From assembly GCA_004794655.1 (NCBI GenBank), contig SMMW01000614.1:622501-686500 (forward strand): a stretch of DNA of 64,000 bases, given 5' to 3'. The DNA is from Marisa cornuarietis. Its lineage: Eukaryota; Mollusca; Gastropoda; Architaenioglossa; Ampullariidae. The notes below the pieces were generated by a model. It was not told the origin of the DNA and ran no database searches. It was given only the letters and a program-made list of their open reading frames with translations. Shown in pieces: positions 12,917-23,656 of the stretch. The translations under genes were made by a program, and so were the position numbers. Within the stretch, counting starts at the first letter, position 1, and the number at the start of each line of letters is the position of its first letter.

Positions 12917-15794
12917 ATGGGCTGCGATAATTCGAAAACCGTGCGGGTTCAACCCATGGGATCTCCGGTGAAAATCAAGGAGCACACGGCAGAGCTGGAC
13001 CAGCAAACGGGTGGCAGCAAGGCAAGGCGGTCTGGCAAACAGCGCCAAGCGGAGGTGAGAGACGGGATGGGGTCATGTGATTCGCTGGAGGACGACAGGT
13101 CCCTGGCCAGCGAGCGGGGGAACTCGGCTACCTCCAAGAAGTCGGAGGATTCGGGCCTCGGCGAGGAGTACGGCCATGTCATCACAGAATTTTCGGAGGA
13201 GGACAAGATCCGACAGGTGGAGAACGAGTTTGTGGCGCGCGATGATCTTGGTAAGTAGACAGGTGTTTACACCTAAGATGTGTTTACCTTACAGGTGAAC
13301 TGACTGATTGATTTTGTTGATTAAAAGGTCGCATAAAAATGGATATAAACTAGATAAATCTGTAGTAGCATTTCTAAATTTGAAATGGTAAAGACAGGCC
13401 ATAAGATTCTTTACATCATGTCATGAGCTGAACTTAGTAGCAAATCGTAATAGCAGGTTGTAAGGTTCATTACAGAAAAATGTACTTTCTCTTTCTCACT
13501 AATTTTATACAGAGTGCAGATTAGATCCCTAACTTACTCTAAATTTTGGTTATGGTAATTTGTAAAAGATATTTGTAAATTTGTGTTGTGATCGAAATAC
13601 CGTATGTACTGTAAAGAGAAAAACATTTGCTGTTATTAATATGATTATTCCTTGTCTGTCGCCTACACAAAATTAGCAGGTCTTTCAATTTTCTTGTGAA
13701 TTAAGACTATCAAATCAGTGCAAAACAAAACAAAGCAAAAATAAAACCAGCTAGTCTTCGCATTTTTGTAAAAAAATATGCCTTGTACAAATAAATAAGA
13801 AGCAATACGGAGAAGCGGATGGCTTAGTGGTTAAGAGTATGAGCCCTCGAAGTGGAAATCGTACACACTACTGACTATTGTATGCAGCGTACTTCCCCTC
13901 CCTCCCCCCCCCCGACCACAACTGACACAGCTGCTGATATCCACCCGTAGAGAACACATGAAAGAAAGGCGGGAGGAAAAAGGAACCGCTCTTACAGATA
14001 AGTCAGGGCCAAGATAGACAGGACATTAAGTCAATAACACATCTCTCTCCATCGACCTAAGAAACGCGGGGCTTTCTTGACATGTTTATAAATATACAAC
14101 ATACAGGTTTTGCATATATGTGCACCTACAGCAGGCAAATGGCTAGTACAGCAGAGTGTGTTTGTTCACAGACCTTGGAATCACCGGAGTGTCATGCCCG
14201 ACACGAATGAGCGCAAAAGACAAAGTGCGCTTGGAGGAAGCAAACATCTTACAGTCACTTCGTGAAGAGGGGCTCATCTCCAAACACAAGGCGGAGGCAG
14301 CCGGAGGGGTATGCTTCGAAATCGTGCAAGCAACGGGTGATGTGCGGCCCAGGCTCCCTCTCCGACTGGAGAAGTTGGAGAAGAAAAGCAAGAAAGTTCT
14401 GACGGAGGATGAAATCACCGCGAAGCTGGAGCGTGCCGAGCGAAGGCGAAAGGTGAGAGAAAAGTTTAGTCTGCTGCAGTGCAAAGGTCAGGTCACCTTA
14501 AGGATCATTGCGCATTAGGGAAATAACCCTTGATGGCAATGCTGTAGGTGTGAAAAGGGAGGCAACCGGGGAGACTACGCAAATTCTGTCCCTTCCTCCA
14601 CTCCACAGCCACTATGAGCAAGCAAACGAACATTAATTTGGATTGTTGAGATCCCCACACAAAACACTCGGTGGAGTGAATAGAGAAAAGGACGCATACA
14701 GCACACATATATAAAATACCACGACCGCATTCAACAAAAGACAAAGATCTGCCAGTGGGCTTCCCGTTATGTATATACCAGCCAAAAATAATAATCACTG
14801 ATTTTTCTTTTCTGTCACTTCTGTATAAAGCCAGAAAGGGGGATTTAGTACAATAGAACGGTAATACGAAACAACACAAGGTAACCTCCCTTAATGCACT
14901 CAATTTTACTTCTAATACACTTTATTTACATCACATCGTTAATCATGTTCATTCGACTTGCATCTCCCCAGTCAGTGAAAGGTTTTCTGTCCTTTTGGAA
15001 ATATTTTTGCGTCTAGCTCTGCCAGCCGGAATGTGTCAATGGGGAGAGTCGCCCCCTGGAGAAACTGTTAGGGAACTAGGGACGTTTTCGTGGACTGTCA
15101 GAATATTGTATGAATAACACTTACTTTAACAGCTCAGGTGATGAACATTTCTACGAGCGAGGATACTACAGTGCACAAGTACTCCCCAAGCCAGGGCAAA
15201 CAATAAGCCACACAGATAGTATTTCCGATATTCCAGAGGATGAACAGGGGAGTTACCTCGCTTGCACACTCGGGCTCACACAGAGGTACCATTACAGATG
15301 GACTGGGATGAAAAATTCTCCTGAGTGGTCACTTAATTCCCCCTGGGATGTTTCTTGTAAACTCATTTCTCCATAAATAGTACACACCCGAAACTTCCCA
15401 GTACAACACAGTCAAATTTTCACTCCTCCCTCACTCTCTCCTGTCCTCCATCTCCCTGTCCCTCATTCAACTCATCCCCTGTATGTCTTGTGTACAGAAG
15501 CGGGAGGAGGAGCGGCTGGAGAAGTTGCGGGAGTTGGACCACACGGACACCCTGGCGGCACTGGAGACATTCGAGCAGTACCAGCGCTGTAAGGAGGATC
15601 ACATCGTACAGAAGATGGACCAGGTCAGCGACAACCGCGAGCGCCGCATCAGTGAGATGAAGCAGAAGATGGAGAAGAGGCGCCAGCATGCTGAGGAAGT
15701 GCGCAGGCGCAAGAAACTGGCGCATGAGAACGCGGCCTTCGAGGGCGAGGATCCCGCCGAGGTGGCCCCTGACGGGACTGGGCAAGAATTTTAA
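12917..15794 (+). CDS. STMND1: Stathmin domain-containing protein 1-like, complete, 3 exons
   Basis: Exons 12917-13250, 14172-14452 and 15498-15794 join with consistent phases (G|AC for Asp112, then phase 0) to give 303 residues ending TAA. The start MGCDNS fits N-myristoylation at Gly2 with palmitoylation at Cys3, so the protein is probably membrane-tethered. Residues 5-110 are polar and probably disordered, followed by a helix ILQSLREEGLISKH at 137-150. The stathmin-like module then runs GGVCFEIV (156-163), a Pro/Lys-rich linker, and a long charged helix from about 188 (LTEDEITAKLERAERRRK) to about 285. Stathmins bind tubulin dimers through such helices. The MGC start and the helix before the domain match STMND1 rather than soluble stathmin. 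The ATG is in CATCATGG, a fair initiation context. Tubulin binding here is inferred. Intron 1 carries a SINE, and a CAA repeat follows the stop codon by 9 bp. Confidence 0.88.
13808..14070 (+). mobile_element. tRNA-derived SINE in STMND1 intron 1
   Basis: Begins with a tRNA-like head containing the box-A-like GGATGGCTTAGTGGTTAAGAG, as in serine or leucine tRNAs. The body has a C run at about 13903-13912 and ends near a CCATCGACCTAAGAAACG motif. A related body with CCACCGACCTAAAAACAGAG occurs at about 53135-53320. No cloverleaf or 3' tRNA half follows, so this is not a tRNA gene. Confidence 0.6.
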
Positions 15795-15803
15795 CCAGTA
15801 GGT

Positions 15804-15804
15804 C

Positions 15805-15872
<68 letters not shown>

Positions 15873-15873
15873 C
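15804..15873 (+). repeat. (CAA)n trinucleotide repeat in the STMND1 3' UTR
   Basis: About 23 uninterrupted CAA/AAC units begin nine bases after the TAA stop of the STMND1-like gene. If the transcript extends this far, the repeat lies in its 3' UTR. On the minus strand it reads as poly-Leu, which is a shadow. Confidence 0.95.
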
Positions 15874-16009
15874 GTGCAGTGAAGGTCTCTGAAGACTAGT
15901 GAGGGTAGACCAGCGGAAGGCGATAAAGACCAGGTGTCCATATTTTTCTTTTATTTTTAAATCGAGGAGATCGCCTGGTATCCATCGCTATGACATGTTA
16001 TATTTAGAG

Positions 16010-16245
16010 TCATGATCATAATTATCATAATCATCATTGTCGTCGTCGTCAACATCATTATCAACGTCGTTCTAATCATCATTGTCTTTTTTCATTGCCG
16101 TCATTATAAATGCCCCCCCCCGCCTCCCCTCGTAGGTGGGAGATCAGAGCAACAGGACCACCAATGTATTTCAGTTCTCGCTTCTGGTGGTTCTGACATC
16201 TTCTCTGACCTCCTCTGGAGTTTGTTTCCGTCCATCGAACTATCG
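16010..16245 (+). repeat. Dispersed repeat, copy 1 (ATCATCGTCGTC head)
   Basis: A TCATCATT/GTCGTCGTC-rich head leads into a conserved body. The body includes AGATCAGAGCAACAGGACCACC, then TTCTGGTGGTTCTGACA, then TCTCTGACCTCCTCTGGAGTTT and TTTCCGTCCATC. A second copy with the same order lies at 17440-17645, with diverged bases. No coding content is supported. Confidence 0.7.
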
Positions 16246-17439
16246 AGCTACCCTTCCACCAGCCACATCATAGACAAGATGAAATGTGTGACCCGACAGG
16301 TTAGACAAAGAAAGGCCGACGGTTATATTTCCTACATCGAAGGGATTACAGGTACACATCATCGTTTGTGCACGAGTTGTGTCTCATCACCCTCTGAAAG
16401 GAAGGGCACATCACAAGTGTGAACAGCATTTCACTCGTGACAGCTGTGATATATTTGTACTCATCGCAGTGACATGGGACAGAAATAAGATTATTAATTA
16501 AGATTGCTAATTTGGCTGTCGTCAAAAGTCAGACAGGACTATCTCTCATTACTTTAATTATTTTAATGTTTAAGTAACAGACACCAACAGATGATAACAA
16601 AAAAAGAAAAAAATGTGTAGTTCAGCTCATAGAGTTAGTAAAGAAGGGGAGAGAATCACAAGCTCCCTTGTAGTTATAAAAATATCTGACTTTCATTTTG
16701 AAACCGATTGTGCCTTGGTGCCAACAGCATTAACTACAACATCTGCAGCATTACGATGCATCCGTTCTTTCTTTGAAATAATACTGAAATGGAGTTGTAA
16801 ATATATTGTGAATGAAAATGTTTCTAAACAGATTTGTGAAGTACATATCTTTAAAACTTTAATTTTTGTAATTTAAGGTAGGGTGTGGAGGAAAGGGCAT
16901 GAATAGGGTGCGAGTGACTAAAGCTATTGTTGTCAATGAGCGATTGCCTGATGCAGGCATGATGCTAGCATATTGTTAGTGTGCTGTTGACATGAGTGTA
17001 TCTTATTTTGAGGGAATGAACACGTGTTTTCACGATAATAACATGATCGTCGTCGTAGTATGACCTGTGAAGGATGTTAGCAGCAATCATGAACTGACAA
17101 ACGGTGTGATGTGCCTTTTCAAGAACTTTTTTTTTAGATATTTTCCTTGCTTATTTAGCGCATGTCGACCTGCTCCCCCACACACCTCACACAAAATACA
17201 AGGAGGGAGGAGAGAATAGCGAGGAAGCGAGAGAAAGAGAGCGAGCGAAAGGAAGAGAAAGAGAACTTCTTACTGATCTTGAAAACCAGTTTAATTTCTT
17301 CAGTAAGAATAATGTTCAATACCCCTTCAGTATTTATTAAAAGTCTAATAATTATGTTCATGCATTTTTTGTGGGTAACAAGGGACACTGTTTTATAACG
17401 AATCCTCGTTTCATTTTTTTTAAAAACCATGTTCTTTCA

Positions 17440-17645
17440 GAATATCGATCATGATCATCATCACAGTCGTCGTCATCATCCTCAGCATCGTTGTCATGAT
17501 CGTCGTCTTTGTCACCGACGTCATTACAAACGGTCCGTACGTGGAACATCAGAGCAACAGAACCACCCGTGTATTTTTTTCAATTTTCACTTTTGGTGGT
17601 TTTGACAGTTTCTCTGACCTCCTCTAGAGTTTCTTTCCGTCCATC
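17440..17645 (+). repeat. Dispersed repeat, copy 2
   Basis: Shares the head and body of the copy at 16010-16245, including ACATCAGAGCAACAGAACCACC, TTTTGGTGGTTTTGACAG and TCTCTGACCTCCTCTAGAGTTT. It ends abruptly at TCCGTCCATCTTGTTATGG, where a SINE copy begins. Confidence 0.7.
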
Positions 17646-17826
17646 TTGTTATGGTTAGCGCCTGTCACCAATACAGTGAAGGTTGGCTGTCCTCGGTTCA
17701 ACTCTCGTCTCGGGCACAATGTTTTTTCTCTGGAAGTGGCATCTGTTTACAGAGCTGGCTGTCTTGCCGTGATATAATATTAGTTGCTGGCTCGGCGTAA
17801 AACATCAGTTCCCACCCAGTTACTAT
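17646..17826 (+). mobile_element. tRNA-derived SINE, copy A (5' truncated)
   Basis: Starts at GGTTAGCGCCTGTCACCAAT and lacks the first part of the head seen at 18391. It matches that copy through GTGAAGGTTGGCTGTCCT, the box-B-like GGTTCAACTCTCG, TGTTTACAGAGCTGGCTG and the 3' motif GTTGCTGGCTCGGCGTAAAA. It directly abuts dispersed repeat copy 2. Confidence 0.75.
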
Positions 17827-18390
17827 GGTAACCGACAGGTTACAGAAAGAAACGATGACGGCTCTTCTCCCACATCAAAGATATTTTAAGTATACTTGTA
17901 TGTGTATTCATGTGATTTCAAGCACGAGCTGCCTCCCTTGTCTGAAGTTTTTTTCCGCTGAGCACGTGAATAAAGCACAAGACTGCTTGGCTTGCCACAC
18001 AATACTAACTCATCTTCTGTCCCCAACGATGGTTTATTTCTTTGGATGGATTTTTTGGGTCTTCGCTACGTTTACATGATGTCGACGATTCAACCTAATT
18101 TCACTTCAAGGAACCCCAAGAAGCATCTCGATAGAAGTTACTTTGATTTCCCTCCCTTGTTTTACCTTTGTGACAAGGTGGAGGGACTTGTAGCCTGCTC
18201 CACTCCCCCTCTCCTTTCCCCGCCTTTGTTTTCTTTTTCTTTTTTTTCTTGTTGACCCAACCGTTCAGTTTGTGTTCCCATCTTGAGACCAGACTTGACT
18301 TGTTTAGACAGGTGTCATCCAAAGCACGGCTTTTTTTCATTTTGTAGGTAAAATAAGGTCCGCAGTACAGGGATCTCTGTTTTTGATATG

Positions 18391-18573
18391 GCGGCCCGGT
18401 GGCGCAAGGGTTAGCGCCTGTCACCAATACAGTGAAGGTTGGCTGTCCTGCGTTCAGTTCTCGTCTCGGGCACGCTGTTCTTTCTCTGCATGTAGCATCT
18501 GTTTACAGGGCTGGCTGCCTTGCCGTGATATAGCCTTAGTTGCTGGCTCGGCGTAAAATACCAATTAAAAAAA
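18391..18573 (+). mobile_element. Full-length tRNA-derived SINE, copy B, with target duplication
   Basis: A 183-bp element starting GCGGCCCGGTGGCGCAAGGG. The box A is TGGCGCAAGGGTTAGCGC and the box-B-like element is GCGTTCAGTTCTCG, followed by a 3' unique part ending GGCTCGGCGTAAAATACC and a short A-rich tail. It is flanked on both sides by the identical 14-bp sequence CTGTTTTTGATATG (18377-18390 and 18574-18587), a perfect target-site duplication. This defines both ends and suggests fairly recent insertion. Confidence 0.9.
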
Positions 18574-19055
18574 CTGTTTTTGATATGAGTCAACTAATTA
18601 ATATCGGATACGGGGAATAAAATATCATGGCATTCTGAGGGGAGGAAAGTCTGTGTAGAGAAAACTCTTTTAAACCGACTGATATTTTGACTAACAGGTA
18701 ATCCATATTTTTGTATCACACTGCACAGAGATTCGTCAAGAGGTAGATGTAGATGGTCAGAATGATGATTATCGTTTGAGTTTTGCTTGCAGGCTCGTTG
18801 GTGAGCTCGCAAAGAAACGGTGTTTACCTGTGTCGATGACCATGTTGTGTATCTTTGTCAGGTGTCTGGCACTCTTGAGAGTGACTCTGATCATTGTTTA
18901 TTGTTAAGCCAGTCAGTATTGTTATTTACTTGAGTTTCAGATCTTGGAGAATACGAATAAAAAGAGTGGATTTTACAGCTTTCAGGTCTGGAAAGAATGT
19001 TTATGTTGCAGCCATGGGGGGTGTCTGACTTTCTGTCTTCCACTATTTTTATCTT

Positions 19056-19736
19056 TCTTTCTCTCTCTCTCTCTCACACACACACACATTCTCTCTCGCT
19101 GACACGCACACACACAGACACTGTCACACACACTCTCGCTGACACACACACTGTTACACACACACTCTCGCTGACACACACACACACACACTCTCTCTCG
19201 CTGACACACACACACACACTCTCTCTCTCTCGCTGACACGCACACACACACACACACTGTCACACACACTCTCGCTGACACACACACACTCTCTCTCTCG
19301 CTGACACGCACACACACACACACTGTCACACACACTCTCGCTGACACACACACACACACACTCTCTCTCTCGCTGACACACACACACACACTGCTACACA
19401 CACACTCTCGCTGACACACACACACACACAGTCACACACACTCTCGCTGACACACACACACTCTCTCTCTCGCTGACACGCACACACACACACACTCACA
19501 CACACACTCGCTGACACACACACACACACTCTCTCTCTCTCGCTGACACGCACACACACACACACTGTCACACACACTCTCGCTGACACACACACACACA
19601 CACTCTCTCTCTCGCTGACACACACACACACACTGCTACACACACACTCTCGCTGACACACACACACACACACACAGTCACACACACTCTCGCTGACACA
19701 CACACACTCTCTCTCTCGCTGACACACACACACGTA
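19056..19736. repeat. Compound CA/CT minisatellite with CTCGCTGACA spacer
   Basis: About 680 bp of alternating (CT)n, (CA)n and the recurring punctuator CTCTCGCTGACAC, with variant ACTGTCACAC and ACTGCTACAC links. Units of roughly 45-60 bp form higher-order repeats. Long open frames through it on both strands are simple-sequence artefacts. Confidence 0.9.
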
Positions 19737-20489
19737 CGCACTTACAGAGTTTATCTCGTGGCAGCCTCATCAGCATGAATGTGTCCCATGTAGTCTAAGC
19801 TGGGACCTGTCTGAACAAGAGAGATTAAACTAAACCTATCAAACACGCCCATAAGCAGAAAGCTTGGATGACAAAGTAGATTTAAGTTCACCAGAAGTGG
19901 AGCTGCACGAAATCTCCGCTCTCTCATCATCTGAACTCCAAGTGCAAACTGGCTGATGGCCAGCGCCGGAAGCTGACTTTTGTTTCCCAAAATAACAGGC
20001 CGACAAGGCATGCCGACATTTTAAGATGACCCAAGAGAAAAGTCAGGAACTTTATGACACGGCGCAGGATGGCGCAGGATGGTGATTCAAGCTCAGCTCT
20101 CGTTACCGCGGGATCAGGTCCCAGTGAGGTCAACCGGAAGTGACCTACCATCGTGCAGGGCATGCCCTGTGGTGGCGGACACGAGAAACAATTAATTGTC
20201 TACATGTTCAATTATTGTCCCAGACACAAGAACGTGACTCATGGAGCAGTTATAATTGTTTATTCTAACTTTACAAAACCACTGACCGCTTCTGTCCAGC
20301 TAAACAAATGAAATAATTATTAAATTATATTAAAAGTAAAAACTGTAATCTATTATTCTTGAACATGGGAGGTTTCACAAGAAAATTCTAAAAACTACAA
20401 AGTATTGTTAATTAAGTATAAATTCTTGAATCCTTTAAAAGTGAAAAAAAAACTCTGAGGGTGTCAACAAATAACCACTAACTGACACA

Positions 20490-20600
20490 TGCCTTTTTTT
20501 TTTTTTTGAAAAGCGCATTGAGTCGACTCTGGAGTTGAAAATCGCGCTATATAAATCTGCTTAAATAATAATAATAATAGTAGTAATAATAATAATGCCT
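20490..20600 (+). mobile_element. SINE/LINE 3' tail with (AAT)n
   Basis: A T run is followed by AAAAGCGCATTGAGTCGACTCTGG..GTTGAAAATCGCGCTATATAAAT and an (AAT)n/(AAY)n tail. The GCGCTATATAAAT end is typical of dispersed retroposon tails. A similar tail ends at about 27003 (GCGCTATAAAAATCG then ATT repeats). An inverted one lies near 23515-23560. Confidence 0.55.
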
Positions 20601-21247
20601 GAGGCATAGAGGCTAGAGGCAGATTTCACTCAGCAAGCCATCTTGATAAAGTCGCTGGCAAAACCCGAATAAAGATGAAGCATGAATGCAAAGGCTGATA
20701 AGCAAGATGCCATAGAAAAAAATACTCACACCTATGCAATTCAAATCTCTTGATATGCTACAAGAACTGATTTCCTGGCAAATTTACGATCCATTTGCAC
20801 GAAAATGCAGTCAAAGAGCAGCGCAGTACTAGAACGAAACACATCAAAGTGTTTCTTTCCCCTCGAATGATTTTCGTATTATTATTATTATTATTATTAT
20901 TATTTGTCGCAGACAACTCATTGGTCAGTCGCAGGTGGCCGGATCAACATTTTGCAATTAGTAAAATATAGATGAGTGGGTAAATTAACCGCTGATTTTT
21001 GCTGTTGAAACAGTGGTAAATCGAGAATCATTCTTTATAATTTTTTTTTATATGCGAGTCAGTGAACCTAAATACATACTAATAATTTTTTCAGCGCCTT
21101 TCCTTATCATCGAAGATGAACTAAAGGCAATTTATGTACCGTAAGCAAACGCACATAAACATATAAGACACTGCGAGGTGTACATTCTATACAGATGATA
21201 ATTTATAGCATCTTGCCTGAAGCTTTAACCCTGATTTTTAAGTCAAA

Positions 21248-21482
21248 CGTCACTGGTGTATCATATTTCACAGCTGTAGTCATATTCCACAGCTGTAGTC
21301 CCTGGCGTGCCATATTTCACAGCTGTAGTCCCTGGCATGTCATATTCCACAGCTGTGGTCCCTGGCATGCCATATTTCACAGCTGTAGTCACTGGTGTGC
21401 CATATTCCACAGCTGTAGTCCCAGGCGTGTCATACCCCACAGCTGTAGTCCCAGGCGTGTCATATTCCACAGCTGTAGTGAT
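21248..21482 (+). repeat. 30-bp minisatellite (CACAGCTGTAGTCC)
   Basis: About eight units of 30 bp, each CATATT(T/C)CACAGCTGTAGTCCCTGGCRTG with a few substitutions; the first are less regular. Because 30 is a multiple of three, several frames stay open as decapeptide repeats such as YFTAVVPGMS. Nothing else supports translation. Confidence 0.9.
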
Positions 21483-21809
21483 TTGCATACCAGGATGCGC
21501 ATCAGCTGTACCTTGTGAGGTAAGCGTCAGAGGTTCTGGTATCCAGTAGTCGCCATACCCGCTCGCTACATTGTCTCTCCCCCCCACCCCCGCCACAGCC
21601 AGGCACAGAATAAACGCTCGCAGAAATCATCCTTGACATCTTTTCTTTCCACTTGCCTTTTAAAAAAATTGTCTTTTTTTCTTCCCTTTTTTCTTCTATT
21701 TATCCTTTTGTTTTTTTTCTTTTTGTCAGTTATTTTTGGTTTAGTAACTTTCTTCTTTCTCCTCACCTCCCGCATTTCTCAATGCACAATATGCATATAG
21801 GCTTGTGGA

Positions 21810-22213
21810 GTTTAGCACACACACTCTCGCGTACACAAATACACACACACACACACACTCGCGCGTACACAAACACACACACGCGCGCGCTCTCGATTGA
21901 CAAGCACACGCAAGAAAAATAGGAACATGTACAGATTCACACAAATAATCATACCTTCATGATGCATACACGCACACACCAGCAGACAGCCCTACAAGTG
22001 GCGCCATTTGTATGAGTAAATATCTACTTACTCAGATCACTTATTCATACAGAGATTGCCTAAAGCCGCTTCTATCATCATATCTACAACATGGCTCCTG
22101 TTGCTCAGCATCACATTGTCAATCGGTGAAACAGCAGCCACTCATCTCATGCAACTGCATGGAATACCCAAACACATAGATGACAGTACAGACTATGTTT
22201 TGTAATCGAAATG

Positions 22214-22271
<58 letters not shown>

Positions 22272-22272
22272 G
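21810..22272. repeat. CA/CG and GT/GC simple repeats
   Basis: (CA)n with CGCGCG patches at about 21816-21895 and (GT)n/(GCGT)n at about 22211-22271. The intervening 300 bp shows no gene. Confidence 0.85.
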
Positions 22273-22647
22273 ACCAATTTATTCTACATACAGTTTTCTA
22301 CACAAATGAGAATGCAGGAGTATCAGTCCCCCGAGTGACGTCATACAGCCTCGTTTCATTTAAGTCTCGCGGGTTTCTCGCTTCACGATGTCGTCTGCTT
22401 CCAGTGAGGTCAGCTCCTTCACTGAGATCTCATTAAAATAAAAATCCTTTGGGAACTTGATCCAGCATGTGTTCCCCCCAAACTAATCGTTCAGAAGCCC
22501 CGATCAAAGCCAATGTGCTGTTGGGGGGCCTGCGTCTGTAAACCATCAGCTTGCTGTAGCTAATCTCTTAAAGGCCTTATGAACCTTATTATTGCACTAC
22601 AGCAAATTGTTATGTATGAACAGCATCAGCCGGGCTCAAAAGTACGA

Positions 22648-22650
<3 letters not shown>

Positions 22651-22724
<74 letters not shown>
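22651..22724. repeat. (CA)37 microsatellite
   Basis: Seventy-four bases of perfect CA dinucleotide, running directly into the (AAT)n-based tandem array that follows. Confidence 0.97.
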
Positions 22725-22726
<2 letters not shown>

Positions 22727-23055
22727 AATAATAATAATTTATAGACTGCCTTACCCCACCAACAAAGGCGGGCAATAATAATAATAATAACTATTTATAG
22801 ACTGCCTTACCCCACCAACAAAGGCGGGCAATAATAATAATAATAACTATTTATAGACTGCCTTACCCCACCAACAAAGACGGGCAATAATAATAATAAT
22901 AATAACTATTTATAGACTGCATTACCCCACCAACAAAGGCGGGCAATAATAATAATAATAACAATATATAGACTGCCTAACCCCACCAACAAAGAGGGGC
23001 AATAATAATAATAATAACAATTTATAGACTGCCTAACCCCAGCAACATAGTGGGC

Positions 23056-23091
<36 letters not shown>

Positions 23092-23188
23092 TATTTATAG
23101 ATTGCTTTACCCCACCAACAAAGGCGGGCAATAATAATAATAATAATAACTATTTATAGACTGCCTAACCCCACCAACAAAGGCGGGC

Positions 23189-23221
<33 letters not shown>

Positions 23222-23237
23222 CATTTATAGTGCCTTA
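22725..23237 (+). repeat. 55-72 bp tandem array: (AAT)n plus CTGCCTTACCCCACCAACAA
   Basis: About nine units, each a variable (AAT)n tract followed by AACTATTTATAGACTGCC and TTACCCCACCAACAAAGGCG with GGCA at the end. Unit length varies mainly through the AAT count. The last unit (about 23223) is degenerate. It may be an amplified microsatellite plus flank of a retroposon tail. Confidence 0.92.
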
Positions 23238-23379
23238 CCACACCAATAAATGGGGGCCCAAGGTCTGTACAAGAAACTGAACGAGTATCTGTAGACATAA
23301 GCTGCGCCCTACGAGTTTATTTACCGTCATTCGAGTCAAAACTAATAAATCGCACGCGCAAATGTACACACAGGGTGGA

Positions 23380-23565
23380 TGAAAGTGGAGTACCCAGAGA
23401 AAACCACCGACGCCCGAAACTGTAAACGGGTGTCACATTCAAAGGACAAAATCAGCCTGTAACATCCATTTGAAAAGAACCCCTCGCCCCTGATACCCGT
23501 TCTGTCTAATGTTGGCTTGTATAGCGCCAAACCCTGGCCTGTGGACAGCTCAAGGCGCTGACGTC
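23380..23565 (-). mobile_element. Inverted SINE/retroposon fragments
   Basis: On the minus strand, 23420-23380 reads GGTGGTTTTCTCTGGGTACTCC, the core shared with the fragments at 7010-7770. Next to it, 23560-23515 reads GCGCCTTGAGCTGTCCACAG and then GGCGCTATACAAGCC, a retroposon-tail motif. It lies immediately left of the large 44-bp satellite. Confidence 0.5.
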
Positions 23566-23656
23566 AAAATAAGATGACGACAAAATGTGGGTGTGTAGCG
23601 GGCCGTCACCTCCACGTCACAGGGCAGCGTCACACACAGTCCTCAGAACAAGAACA

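Noticed and set aside
15420..15941. 173-codon minus-strand frame with poly-Leu
   Set aside because: Antisense of STMND1 exon 3 plus the CAA repeat.
18391..18460. tRNA gene (box A and box B present), also 13808-13870
   Set aside because: The heads lack a full cloverleaf and continue into SINE bodies with tails and target duplications.
18982..19733. Open frames up to 147 codons in CA/CT repeats, and those at 11976-12528
   Set aside because: Simple-sequence translations (Cys-Val, Thr-His, Ser-Leu runs).
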